Translations under genes and position numbers: made by a program
Origin: Acidobacteriota bacterium
GTDB taxonomy: Bacteria; Acidobacteriota; Terriglobia; Bryobacterales; Bryobacteraceae
Direction of reading: 5' to 3'
DNA: 9,132 nucleotides
Assembly (NCBI GenBank): GCA_016871135.1
Contig: VFZQ01000166.1
Span: forward strand, 1 to 9,132
In this document: positions 1 through 7,967 of the stretch, in pieces
Layout: each line of letters begins with the position of its first letter
How positions within the stretch are numbered: the stretch's first letter is position 1
Notes under the pieces: generated by a model
Database searches by the model: none
The model's input: only the letters and a program-made list of their open reading frames with translations
Told to the model about the DNA's origin: nothing

Positions 1-1763
1 AATCGGATCAACTGCACGCCGGTCGCGCTCGCCACCGAACCCGGAAGCGAGAACGCCGCCGGGTTGAAGAACCCGTCGACGCCGCGGTTCGGCAGATAAA
101 GCGATTGCCCGGTCACGCGGTCAGGCGTGTTGATCGTCGCGAACAGTTGATTGCCCGCGGGAATGCGCGTTGTCCGGATGCCGGTCGGGAAACCGGTGCG
201 GCGCGAGAAGATTCCGTTGATCTGCCAGCCTCCGAACACGAAGTTCGCCGGACCTTTCGACGACAACAACTTCTTGCCCGCGCCGAACGGCAGTTCGTAA
301 CCGAAGCTCGTGATGAATACGTGCGGCACATCCAGCGCGCCGTACGATTTCTCGTTCTTCAGGTTCCACGAATCGACCGGGAACGTCGTGCCGCCGTTTT
401 GCGCGAACGAGCTTGACCCGCCCGAACCGTTGATCTCCAGATTCTTCGACCACGTGTAATTCGCCAGCAAATTGATGCCGTTGCTCATCCGTTTTTCAAC
501 ACGCAGCAGCAGCGAGTGATAGGTCGATCGTCCGATCGCCGAATCCAGCCCAACCGCGTTGCTCAAGTGCGGGAACATCCGGTGGATTTGCAGATTGCGT
601 CCACTCGCCGCGACCTCCCACGGAATTTGATTCAGGTTCACGCGGCTGACCAACCGGTTGGCGACAAGGCCGGAATACGCCATTTCGAACACCGTGTCGC
701 GCATGGCCTCGTACTGCAAACTGAGATTCCACTGCGTCGTATAGGGATTCGCCGAGTTGGCGATGTCGGAGGTGCGAATCAGCGTCGACAGAGGACGCGT
801 TGGCGTGAATGCGGAAAGCGTCGGGTCGCTTGGCAGCGCCTGGATCGGAGAACTCAGCGTCAACGGCGGATTCAAAGTGCCGCTGGCCGAGATCGACGGG
901 AACACCAACTGCGGCGTGTTCGGAATGTTGCCGCCGAACTGCGTCACTTCCTGATTCTGTTCCCGGCGCGCGTAGAACACGCCGATGCCCGAGCGCACCG
1001 TCAGCTTGCGGAATGGCGAGTACGCCAGCCCGAACCGCGGCGCGAAGTTGTTCGGATCGCTCTTGACGATAGCGCGAGTAAACCCATCCTTGCCCGGCAG
1101 CGCGATGCGCCCGGTGCGCGGGTCGAACAGGCCGCCACGGTCGCGCGCGTCGATGGGCTGCGTATAGACTTCATACCGCACGCCCATATTCAACGTCAGC
1201 TTCGAGGAAATCTTCCAGTCGTCCTGGAAGTACGTCCCGACGTAGACGTCGCGCTGGCGCGACCAATCAAGCAACTGCGTGCCCTGCGTGCCCGACGGGA
1301 ATCCCATCAGAAAATCCGCCAGCGGCGCGCCCGAGCCCGCGGCGTCGGACGACGAACTGAAGATCGAGCCGAAGATCAACTGGCCGCCGCCGCGGATCAC
1401 GTCGTACAGATACCGCCGCGCGTCGATGCCCATCTTCAGGCTGTGTTTGCCCTTGTTGATCGAGATGTTGTCGGAGAGCTGATACGTGTTCTCGATGTTG
1501 ATGTTCGGATCGCCGCCGCCGATGCCGGCGAACTGCGCCTGCGTGTTGATCGCGCCGGAGAAGTTGAACGCAAAGCTCGGGAAACTCTGAACGGGGAACG
1601 GGAAGAGCGCGATGTTATTCTGCCGCGCGAAGTCGGCGCCTTCGGGTCCGCGGCCGGCGAATGAACCGTTCTGCCGCGTGTAGCCGGCGCGGAACTCGTT
1701 GACAATCGAAGGCGAGAAAATGTGTGTATCGCTGATGACCGTATTGATCGCCTCGCGGAGGTT
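1..1763 (-). CDS. Oar-like TonB-dependent receptor, C-terminal barrel part (frameshifted, cut by window edge)
   Basis: This is the continuation of the same receptor in the next reading frame. From about 1763 the frame reads NLREAINTVISDTHIFSPSI, then NEFRAGYTRQNGSFAG, and it stays open with no stop codon down to base 1 (I checked the triplets through the whole stretch). It shows barrel-strand segments typical of the family: KHSLKMGIDARRYLYD, YVGTYFQDDWKISSKLTLNMGVRYE, NNFAPRFGLAYSPFRKLTVRSG, RVEKRMSNGINLLANYTWSKN and FGYELPFGAGKKLL. Together with the N-terminal part this makes a receptor of about 1,030 residues inside the window. Family members usually run to roughly 1,050-1,200, so only a short C-terminal end is likely missing. 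There is no independent start signal near 1763, so this part would be made only if the frame is restored or if the shift is a sequencing error. Confidence 0.82.
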
Positions 1764-3097
1764 AAGCCGCCGCCACCGATGAAGCCGTCGAAGCTGCCCG
1801 GGTTCGGATCGGTCGCCTTGCTGCGCGAGACGCGGCCGAACAGCGAGTTCTTCTCACCGAAGCGCTGATCGATCTTTACGTCGAATTGATTGTTGTCGAA
1901 CGGGTTCGCCGCCGTGCGCAGGAAGTTGCGCGTATCGGCGCCGGGAGTTCCGAAGTTCGGCGCGGGCAGTAGCGCCAACGTCGCGGCGGCGCCGGGATGA
2001 ATGTAGCTCTGCGGCAGCCGATTGTTCGGCAGCGGTGTCGAGACCACCTGGCCGTTGGCTGCCAAGCGACGCGCGCGTGCGTCGTAGATGGGCGCGCGGT
2101 AGCGCGAGAAATCGCCGCTTCGATAGTCGGTCGGCGGGATGTCGAGAATGTTCGAGTTGGCCGACGTTCGGCGTCGCAGGCCCTCGTAGTCGGTGAAGAA
2201 GAAGGTCTTGTTCTTTCCGTTGTAGAGTTTCGGAATCACCACGGGACCGCTGGCGAGAAATCCGAACTGATTCTGCTTAAACGGCTGCCGCGGCCGCGCG
2301 CCGGCATTGGAGAAAAAGTTGTTCGCGTCGAGTTTCTCGTTGCGCAGGAAGTTCCAGGCGCTAGCGTGATACTGATTGCCGCCGCTCTTCACCGTCGCCG
2401 AGATAATCGCGCCCGCCGAGCGCCCGAACTCCGCGCTGTAGTTGTTCGTTTTGACCTTGAACTCTTCGACGGCATCGACCGAAGGCGTGTAGTTGATGCC
2501 ATTTCGCCCGATCGCGTTCGAGTTCACCGACGTGTTGTTGTCGATGCCGTCGAGCATGATGTCGTTGGTCGAATACCGTCCACCGCCCGCGACGAACGGA
2601 AGGTTTGTTCCCATGCCGGACACCGGAACCGTATTGCCGGCGAGCAGCCCCAAAGCGAAAGCGTTTCGGCCGTTGAGCGGCAACTCGACGATCTTCTTGT
2701 TTTCAATCACCTGACCAAGCGACGACGTGTTGGCGTCGAGCAGCGGTGTCGATGCATTGACCTCCACGGTCTCGGCCACCGTGCCGATCTCGAGATCGAT
2801 CGGAAGGTTGACGGTCTGATCGACGCGCACCGTAATCGGCGTCACGGTCTTCGACTTGAAACCTTGCGTCGCCACCGTGATCGAATACGGCCCGACGCGT
2901 AGAAACTGCGCCGTGAAATCGCCGCTATCGTTCGACGAAAGATCGCGCGTCTCGGCGGTGCCAAGGTGGCGGAGCGTAATCTTGGCGCCGGCGACAGCGG
3001 CGCCGGACGGATCCTTCACCGAACCGGCGATGGTGCCGGTGGAAATTTGAGCAAACGCCGAAAGAGCACTGAACAGCGCGGTGAATGCGAGCCTCAT
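1436..3097 (-). CDS. Oar-like TonB-dependent receptor, N-terminal part (frameshifted gene)
   Basis: This is the 5' part of a large outer-membrane receptor gene that would import a substrate using TonB energy. Residues 1-16 look like a signal peptide (MRLAFTALFSALSAFA). Residues about 18-105 form a carboxypeptidase-regulatory-like beta-sandwich (GTIAGSVKDPSGAAVAGAKI). A TonB plug follows from about 108 to 240, with the family-typical ELPLNGRNAFAL at 138-149, DIMLDGIDNN at 179-188 and VEEFKVKTNNYSAEFGRSAGA at 210-230. Barrel sequence then begins (NFLRNEKLDANNFF, FFFTDYEGLRRR). Meaningful sequence stops near residue 444 (GFIGGGG); the rest of this frame is Arg/Ser-rich out-of-frame translation up to a stop at 1436. 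The start has no clear Shine-Dalgarno but gives a proper signal peptide. It lies 39 bases after the aminotransferase gene and is probably co-transcribed with it. The substrate is unknown. Confidence 0.88.
   Translation of the reverse strand: MRLAFTALFSALSAFAQISTGTIAGSVKDPSGAAVAGAKITLRHLGTAETRDLSSNDSGDFTAQFLRVGPYSITVATQGFKSKTVTPITVRVDQTVNLPIDLEIGTVAETVEVNASTPLLDANTSSLGQVIENKKIVELPLNGRNAFALGLLAGNTVPVSGMGTNLPFVAGGGRYSTNDIMLDGIDNNTSVNSNAIGRNGINYTPSVDAVEEFKVKTNNYSAEFGRSAGAIISATVKSGGNQYHASAWNFLRNEKLDANNFFSNAGARPRQPFKQNQFGFLASGPVVIPKLYNGKNKTFFFTDYEGLRRRTSANSNILDIPPTDYRSGDFSRYRAPIYDARARRLAANGQVVSTPLPNNRLPQSYIHPGAAATLALLPAPNFGTPGADTRNFLRTAANPFDNNQFDVKIDQRFGEKNSLFGRVSRSKATDPNPGSFDGFIGGGGLTSARRSIRSSAIHTFSRLRLSTSSAPATRGRTVHSPAADPKAPTSRGRITSRSSRSPFRVSRALRSTSPARSTRRRSSPASAAAIRTSTSRTRISSPTTSRSTRANTA
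1764..1773 (-). other. Apparent single-base deletion (frameshift) in the receptor gene
   Basis: On the minus strand the sequence reads GGT GGC GGC GGC TTA ACC TCC, giving G-G-G-G-L-T-S and then out-of-frame translation. One extra base between 1765 and 1766 (for example GGC GGC GGC GTT AAC CTC) would give G-G-G-V-N-L-R-E-A-I-N-T and restore receptor-like sequence to the window edge. The loss sits at the end of a GGC trinucleotide run, a plausible slippage or base-calling error site. Only one such break is seen and the rest of the gene looks intact, so it is either recent or an assembly error. Confidence 0.8.
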
Positions 3098-3136
3098 AAT
3101 GAGGGCATCATAACATTCCGATTACCCGCTTGGCCC

Positions 3137-3994
3137 TTAGGCAGTAGTGACCGTCATCGTCCCGGCCGCGTACTCGCGGAACGCTTCGCACAGCTGCGCG
3201 CGGGGGCCTGACGCGCCTTGCTTCAGTGTTAGCCCTTCGATTTCGTGCACCGCGAGCAGGTCGCGCGTCGTCGACGTAATGAAGACTTCGTCCGCGCGTT
3301 CGAGATCGGCCAGCGTCAGATGCCGCTCGGAGATCGAAACGCCGGGTACATGCACGGCTTCGAGCAGCACTTCGCGAGTGATGCCCGGCAGACAGCCCGA
3401 GTCGAGCGGCGGCGTGAATACCTCGTTGCCGAAGGCCGCGAAGATATTGGCCGACGTGCATTCGCTGACGCGCGCGTGTTCGTCGAGCAGCAGCACCTCG
3501 TCGTAGCCGCGGTCGTGTGCCTCTTCGTGCCACGTCAGATTTTGCGCCCACGCGGTGACCTTCGCGCCGCGAAATTCGCAGGCGCCATGGCGGGCGTCGC
3601 GCTTCACCGCCAGCCGCACTGACTCGCCCCAGGCGCGCAGCCCGGTCGTGAACGCGATGACCTCGTACTTGCGCGTTTGGCCGGGCGCTTCGAACATGCC
3701 GCCGTGATTCCGCACAATCGCCACGCGCAACGTGCCGTCGACGACGCCATTGGCCTCGATCAACTTCGCCAACCCTGCCAGCACTTCGTCCGGCGAATCC
3801 GGCATCGGCACATGCATCCGCTTCGCGTCGCGCACCATGCGCGCCCAGTGCCGCTCGAAAGCAAACATCGCACCGCCGGAAACACGCAGCGTGCTGAAGA
3901 CGCCCCAGCCATTCATAAAGCCGACCTGCCCCGGACTCAAACACGGCTCGGTCGTGTCGCGGATGGCGTCATTGTGCAGGAGGAAACGGTGCAT
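3137..3994 (-). CDS. Class IV PLP-dependent aminotransferase / aminodeoxychorismate lyase-like enzyme
   Basis: A 285-residue cytoplasmic protein of PLP fold type IV, the family of branched-chain aminotransferases (IlvE), D-amino-acid aminotransferases and 4-amino-4-deoxychorismate lyase (PabC). The family pattern runs in order: an N-terminal strand and GFMNGWGVFSTLRV (25-38), the RHWARM helix (48-53), the likely Schiff-base lysine K145 in GAKVTAWAQNLTWHEEA, then GYDEVLLLD (163-171), VSECTSANIF (176-185, with the conserved Glu178 and Asn183 region), and the phosphate-binding-type GCLPGITRE (200-208). The length is normal for the family. The start was chosen because it retains the first beta strand; no Shine-Dalgarno is visible. 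It lies 22 bases after the DUF885 peptidase gene and 39 bases before the receptor gene, so a three-gene transcript is likely. Sequence alone does not separate a transaminase from PabC: no folate genes are nearby, and the peptidase neighbour slightly favours amino-acid metabolism. Confidence 0.85.
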   Translation of the reverse strand: MHRFLLHNDAIRDTTEPCLSPGQVGFMNGWGVFSTLRVSGGAMFAFERHWARMVRDAKRMHVPMPDSPDEVLAGLAKLIEANGVVDGTLRVAIVRNHGGMFEAPGQTRKYEVIAFTTGLRAWGESVRLAVKRDARHGACEFRGAKVTAWAQNLTWHEEAHDRGYDEVLLLDEHARVSECTSANIFAAFGNEVFTPPLDSGCLPGITREVLLEAVHVPGVSISERHLTLADLERADEVFITSTTRDLLAVHEIEGLTLKQGASGPRAQLCEAFREYAAGTMTVTTA

Positions 3995-4016
3995 ACCAAT
4001 CAGTGTAGCCCCGCGG

Positions 4017-5768
4017 CTAGGGCTGCCCGTAGAATCGCCACGCCGCGGTGTGTCCCGGTTTGAGCGGTTGTTTGAGGAGACTGGCGCGAACCAGTTCCAC
4101 CGGCATCGTTCCGTTCTGCAGGATGGCGTCGTGGAATGCGCGTTCGGTCATCTTGCCGCCCTTGACCAGTTCCTCGTGGAGCGCGCGGAACTGCAAACCT
4201 CCAAGCATGTAGGCGGCCTGATAAAGCGGCTCATACGAAGTCTCGAAGGATCTGCGGACCTCGGCGGCGGCGTTCTCGCGTTCATGGCCGACGCGATCGA
4301 CAAGAAAATCGACAGCCTGCTGCGCGGTCATTTTCTCGAGGTGGAAATTCAACGAGAAGATGATTCGCGCGCAACGGTGCATCCGCCAGAAGAGCATGCC
4401 GATGCGGTTCTCCGGCGACTGCGGGAAGCCGAGATCCCAAAGGCGGAATTCCCAGTACAGCGCCCAGCCTTCCGACCAGAACGGGGTGCGGAAGGTGCGG
4501 CGCCACGGGCGGTGGCGCGCGTTCATATAGCCCTGCAGATGATGGCCAGGGATGACTTCGTGATGCACGGTCGCGCGGGAGAAGTGGATATTGTTCCCGC
4601 GCATGCTCATCAGTTTCGATTCGTGCGGCATCTCGCCGGTTGGGAACGAGACGATGATCGACTCGCCGCCGAGAAAGAACGGGCTGACGCGCTGGCGTTC
4701 CGGCGACATCATCTGCATGCGCCAGATGTCCTTCGAGTACGCGGGGATGGTGATGAGGTCGCGCTTCTCAAGAAAGTTCACCGCCTCGAAGACCATGTCG
4801 CGGACGAGCGTCGTCTGCTGGCCGGGCGGCACGTGGAGCGTCTTGACGTGTTCGAGCGCCTTTTTCCAATCGTCGCCAAAGCCAAGCTCGCGGGAGGCCT
4901 TAAGCATCTCGCGATCGCACCAGGCAAACTCTTTTTCGGCGAGCCGGACGAGTTCCTCGGGCGTGTACAGAATGTAGGCGAATTTCAGTTCGGCGCGCAG
5001 CGCCGCGTCGCCGATCGGATCGCCGATGATGGTGTCCTTATCCGACTTGGCGACGCCGGCCAGCTTCTCACGAAGGTCGTCGCCATACTTGTCGAGCGAC
5101 TTGATGAAACGGCCATAAGGCTCGGCGGTCCACCAGGTGAACAGCGGATCGTAGCCGGTGTAGAAAGTGTTCCACTCGCGGAGATGGCCGATAAAGTTGC
5201 GCGTCAGTAGCGCGGCGCGATTGGCTGCGGTGGGCTTGATGCGTCCTTTCTGGGAAGCCAGCTCTTTTGCCGCGTGGCCGATCTCTTTATCGAGTTGATG
5301 GAGTCGGGCGGCGATCTTGGCCGGATCGATGGGCTCAACGCGCTGGCGTTGATCGATCAGTCCCCAGATAGCGTCGGCAAAGGGAAGCAGCGGCCTCGCC
5401 TCGTTAACCTTCTCTTCGGTGAGAGCGAGTTGGCGCAGCTCGCGTTCGATTTCGTTCACGAGAAGGAGGTGATCGACCTGCGCGTCGTGCGGCAGCGCAC
5501 CGAAATTCATCGCGGTCAGAGTCGTCTTCCACATGTTGAAGAACCGGCGCAGCGCGGCGAGGCGCTGGGGCGCTTCGTCGATTCGGTAGAAGCGAAGCAG
5601 GGCGCCGAGGTCGGTCTCGTAGCGTTCGATGTGCGCGCGGAGGCCCTGCGCCGTGGCGAAATCGGCGGCGGCGGGCGCGGGGTAGTTGATCTCGGCCGGG
5701 CGGGAAACATGCGGCGGGACTTGCGCGGAAAGCGCGAGCGAGGCGAAAAAGGCGAGGCGCATTTCCAT
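4017..5768 (-). CDS. Secreted DUF885-family zinc peptidase
   Basis: A 583-residue protein of the DUF885 family, a group of putative gluzincin-like metallopeptidases. The metal site is clear: HHEVIPGHHLQ at 402-412 (His403, Glu404 and His409 or His410 in an HExxPGHH pattern) and SEGWALYWE at 432-440, which supplies the downstream Glu ligand. The C-terminal YQAAYMLGGLQ (517-526) is also typical. The start at 5768 (or the second Met, two codons on, at 5762) gives a short hydrophobic signal peptide, MRLAFFASLALSA, so periplasmic or extracellular action is likely. The frame is open further upstream to 5993, but that stretch has no export signal and lies opposite the divergent lipoprotein gene, so I rejected the longer start. 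It is first in a probable transcript with the aminotransferase and the TonB receptor. Substrate is unknown; family knowledge suggests oligopeptides. Confidence 0.9.
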   Translation of the reverse strand: MEMRLAFFASLALSAQVPPHVSRPAEINYPAPAAADFATAQGLRAHIERYETDLGALLRFYRIDEAPQRLAALRRFFNMWKTTLTAMNFGALPHDAQVDHLLLVNEIERELRQLALTEEKVNEARPLLPFADAIWGLIDQRQRVEPIDPAKIAARLHQLDKEIGHAAKELASQKGRIKPTAANRAALLTRNFIGHLREWNTFYTGYDPLFTWWTAEPYGRFIKSLDKYGDDLREKLAGVAKSDKDTIIGDPIGDAALRAELKFAYILYTPEELVRLAEKEFAWCDREMLKASRELGFGDDWKKALEHVKTLHVPPGQQTTLVRDMVFEAVNFLEKRDLITIPAYSKDIWRMQMMSPERQRVSPFFLGGESIIVSFPTGEMPHESKLMSMRGNNIHFSRATVHHEVIPGHHLQGYMNARHRPWRRTFRTPFWSEGWALYWEFRLWDLGFPQSPENRIGMLFWRMHRCARIIFSLNFHLEKMTAQQAVDFLVDRVGHERENAAAEVRRSFETSYEPLYQAAYMLGGLQFRALHEELVKGGKMTERAFHDAILQNGTMPVELVRASLLKQPLKPGHTAAWRFYGQP

Positions 5769-5801
5769 ATCATCGCTCGAATTGGCGGTTACACTGCGAG
5801 T

Positions 5802-6944
5802 ATGTCCTCCAAAGCGCGCGCCGGCTCGGCTGGGTTTATCGCCACATTGATCTCCGGGTGCGGCGCGGGCCTGTTTGAGTCCCGGCCCATGGGCGATTCT
5901 GTGCGAACCGCCGATGCCATCGCGACGTTGCTCGTGACCGAGCAGGTCGGCCAGCGGCTCGGCCGGATGGCGAACCGTCCGGTACAGCTCCATGTCTTGC
6001 TCAGCCCGCTCGATGGGAAGACGCCGCCGCGAAAGATCGCCATCGCCGAAAAGCTCGAAGAGCTGGAAACGCGAAACACGGCGAAGTTGCTTGGGTCCGA
6101 TGGCCGCTATTTGTGGCTCCTTGGCAATTCGATCACCGGGGTTGAACTGGCGACCGGAAAGTTGATCACCGCCCCAGAGTTGGAGAAGATCAATCCGGCC
6201 TTGACCGGACAGTGGTTGAAGGAATCGAAGTATTACCAGGTGAAAGGGCGGATGCGCTTCACCACCGCCGACGCCAGGAAGTTCGAACTGGACCCCACGA
6301 ACTTACAAGCGCGGCCTTATGTCGAACCGCCCAAACCGAAGTTGAACTACCGCGAGGACATGGAACGGTATAACCGGGAGATGTCGATATGGGGCATCGG
6401 CCCAGAGAAGTTTTTCTGGGCCGGCGGATTCGTCACGCCGAACGATTGGTTCGGTTTGCACACACCGAACGAGGTGGAGCGCAACTACCACGTTGGATCG
6501 AGAGTAACGGAAGGATCGCGGAACAGCCGCGTCGACGGTCGGCGGCTCGTGTACCGGGCGAAGATCGAGGCCTGTCCGCTCGATTTCTGCCTGACCTCCA
6601 TTTCACCGCTGCCGGGCGATGGCTATATCGCCGCGGCGTTGCTGCGGGACGAAACGCAGCCACGGGCATTGCGGTTGACCGGGCCGGACGGCTTCGTCAT
6701 GCTCCACTGGTCGAAGGTAGGCAAAGAAGGAGCGCTGCTCGTCTCAAGAATCGACTTTGATGGCAAGGTGGCCTGGACCGTCGACACCGGGTTCGTGGAG
6801 ATCGATCAAGTGTTTCCAGGCACGCCGGCGGTCGCTTTCATCGGAAAAGGGCCGACGCCCGCGAACCGGGTCGCGGACTTGGGGCTGATAATTATCGACA
6901 CCCGGACCGGCCAAACTAACAGCCGGTTGTTCCGTCAGAACTAA
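5802..6944 (+). CDS. Putative lipoprotein of unknown function
   Basis: A 380-residue protein that I do not recognise with confidence. The chosen start gives a short basic N-terminus (Lys4, Arg6), a brief hydrophobic run (FIATLIS) and a lipobox-like ISGC with Cys20 as the would-be lipidated residue; this decides for 5802 over the Met codon at 5889. The upstream frame is open to 5274 but is the opposite face of the DUF885 gene. Visible features are DGRYLWLLGNSITGVELATGKLI (100-122), resembling a beta-propeller-like strand repeat, a proline-rich linker YVEPPKPKLNYRED (173-186), a CPLDFC pair (Cys258 and Cys263) that could form a disulphide, and a second propeller-like stretch DFDGKVAWTVDTG (318-330). 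It might resemble PA2928-type uncharacterised proteins, but that is a weak impression. It diverges from the DUF885 gene by 33 bases and converges on trxB with 24 bases between. No Shine-Dalgarno is visible. Confidence 0.75.
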   Translation: MSSKARAGSAGFIATLISGCGAGLFESRPMGDSVRTADAIATLLVTEQVGQRLGRMANRPVQLHVLLSPLDGKTPPRKIAIAEKLEELETRNTAKLLGSDGRYLWLLGNSITGVELATGKLITAPELEKINPALTGQWLKESKYYQVKGRMRFTTADARKFELDPTNLQARPYVEPPKPKLNYREDMERYNREMSIWGIGPEKFFWAGGFVTPNDWFGLHTPNEVERNYHVGSRVTEGSRNSRVDGRRLVYRAKIEACPLDFCLTSISPLPGDGYIAAALLRDETQPRALRLTGPDGFVMLHWSKVGKEGALLVSRIDFDGKVAWTVDTGFVEIDQVFPGTPAVAFIGKGPTPANRVADLGLIIIDTRTGQTNSRLFRQN

Positions 6945-6968
6945 CTCGGATCTGGCGCAGTCTCCGGG

Positions 6969-7892
6969 CTAATGCCCCTCGTGCTCCAGAAACCGCTCCG
7001 CTTCAATCGCCGCCATGCAGCCCGCGCCCGCCGCGGTGATCGCTTGCCGATAGGTGCGGTCCTGCACATCCCCGGCGTGAAAAACGCCCGTGATATTGGT
7101 CCGCGCGCCGCCTTTGGACACGATGTAGCCGTCTTCGTCGAGGTCGATTTGACCGCCGAGAAACTTCGTATTCGGAATGTGGCCGATCGCGACGAAGAAG
7201 CCGTCGACCGGGCGGTCTTCAACCGCGCCAGTGACAACGTTCCGCATACGCACGCCGTTGACAAGTCCGTCGTCGCCGCTCAACACATCGTCGATGACTG
7301 TGTTGAGAATCATCTCGATCTTGGGGTTGGCGACCACACGATCGTACATAATCTTCGACGCGCGGAACTGATCGCGCCGGTGCACGAGCGTCACGCGCTT
7401 GCCGAAGCGAGTGAGGAAGTTGGCCTCCTCCATCGCCGAATCGCCGCCGCCGATCACCATGATCTCCTTGCCGCGATAAAAGAATCCGTCGCAAGTCGCG
7501 CAGGAACTGACGCCTTTCCCGATTAGCCGCTGCTCGCTGGGCAGGCCGAGCCATCGCGCCGATGCCCCGCTGGCGATAATCAGAGTCCGCGTCTCTTCCC
7601 AAACACCGTCGATCTTCACGCGGAAAGGCCGCTGGCCAAGTTCGCACGCCTCGACGTAACCGTGACGGAACGTCGCGCCGAAGCGCTCGGCTTGCAGCTT
7701 CATGTTCTCGACGAGTTGCGGGCCGAGAATGCCCTCCGGAAAGCCGGGGAAGTTCTCCACTTCCGAAGTGATGGAGAGTTGGCCGCCGGGTTCGTGTCCG
7801 CTAATGACGAGCGGCTTCAGCGAAGCGCGAGCCGTATAAACCGCGGCGGTGTTTCCGGCGCAGCCGGAGCCAATGATAATTACGTTGTGCAT
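6969..7892 (-). CDS. trxB: Thioredoxin-disulfide reductase
   Basis: A 307-residue cytoplasmic flavoenzyme that reduces thioredoxin with NADPH. All hallmark motifs are present: the FAD-binding GSGCAGNTAAVYTARA (8-23), GGQLSITSEVENFPGFP (36-52), the redox-active CATC at 131-134, the NADPH-binding GGGDSAMEEA (148-157), the HRRDQFRAS stretch (171-179) whose arginines contact the NADP 2'-phosphate, and the second FAD motif HAGDVQD (272-278). The length is normal and the gene looks intact and functional. The start is the Met just before the first beta strand (HNVIIIG); there is no Shine-Dalgarno. It converges with the lipoprotein gene, and the PEP-CTERM gene lies behind it on the same strand. The terminator-like hairpin at 7901-7938 ends 8 bases before the start codon, leaving almost no separate leader, so expression may depend on read-through or attenuation. 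Confidence 0.97.
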   Translation of the reverse strand: MHNVIIIGSGCAGNTAAVYTARASLKPLVISGHEPGGQLSITSEVENFPGFPEGILGPQLVENMKLQAERFGATFRHGYVEACELGQRPFRVKIDGVWEETRTLIIASGASARWLGLPSEQRLIGKGVSSCATCDGFFYRGKEIMVIGGGDSAMEEANFLTRFGKRVTLVHRRDQFRASKIMYDRVVANPKIEMILNTVIDDVLSGDDGLVNGVRMRNVVTGAVEDRPVDGFFVAIGHIPNTKFLGGQIDLDEDGYIVSKGGARTNITGVFHAGDVQDRTYRQAITAAGAGCMAAIEAERFLEHEGH

Positions 7893-7900
7893 GGATCTGG

Positions 7901-7938
7901 AAAAAGGAAACGAGGGATGCGCGATCGCGCACCCCCCA
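7901..7938 (-). terminator. Intrinsic terminator-like hairpin between the PEP-CTERM gene and trxB
   Basis: On minus-strand RNA, positions 7938-7927 can pair with 7922-7911 in a 12-bp stem (including three G-U pairs) around a GAUC loop. The core is the perfect DNA palindrome TGCGCGATCGCGCA at 7918-7931. It is followed at once by the U-rich UUUCCUUUUU (7910-7901). Several pairs become A-C mismatches on the plus strand, so the structure is tuned to minus-strand transcription. It would end the PEP-CTERM transcript 30 bases after its stop codon, but it also abuts the trxB start. Confidence 0.65.
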
Positions 7939-7967
7939 CTTTATCACGCACTTTTTGGATGCTTCCG

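Noticed and set aside
516..1664. Long plus-strand open frame (382 codons) opposite the receptor
   Set aside because: It shares codon register with the minus-strand receptor; its translation is Arg/Val/Asp-rich low-information sequence with no domain, and the minus-strand frame shows clear barrel segments.
1764..1773. Programmed ribosomal frameshift in the receptor
   Set aside because: No slippery heptamer or stimulatory structure is evident and the receptor family is not known for frameshifting; a simple one-base loss at a GGC run explains it.
3108..3944. Minus-strand 278-codon frame overlapping the aminotransferase
   Set aside because: Arg-rich out-of-frame translation of the class IV aminotransferase, whose own frame carries all family motifs.
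3732..5210. Long plus-strand open frame (492 codons) opposite the aminotransferase and DUF885 genes
   Set aside because: It spans two well-supported minus-strand genes and the gap between them, and has no recognisable motif; long antisense frames are common in GC-rich coding DNA.
5274..5801. Upstream extension of the plus-strand lipoprotein gene to 5274
   Set aside because: It is the complementary face of the DUF885 gene; the lipobox-like N-terminus begins at 5802.
5769..5993. Upstream extension of the DUF885 gene to a Met at 5993
   Set aside because: The extension lacks a signal peptide and lies opposite the lipoprotein coding sequence; the start at 5768 gives a proper export signal.
6906..6927. 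Hairpin ACCGGC / GCCGGT near the end of the lipoprotein gene as a terminator
   Set aside because: Only a 6-bp stem with a 10-base loop, inside the coding sequence, and no T-run follows.
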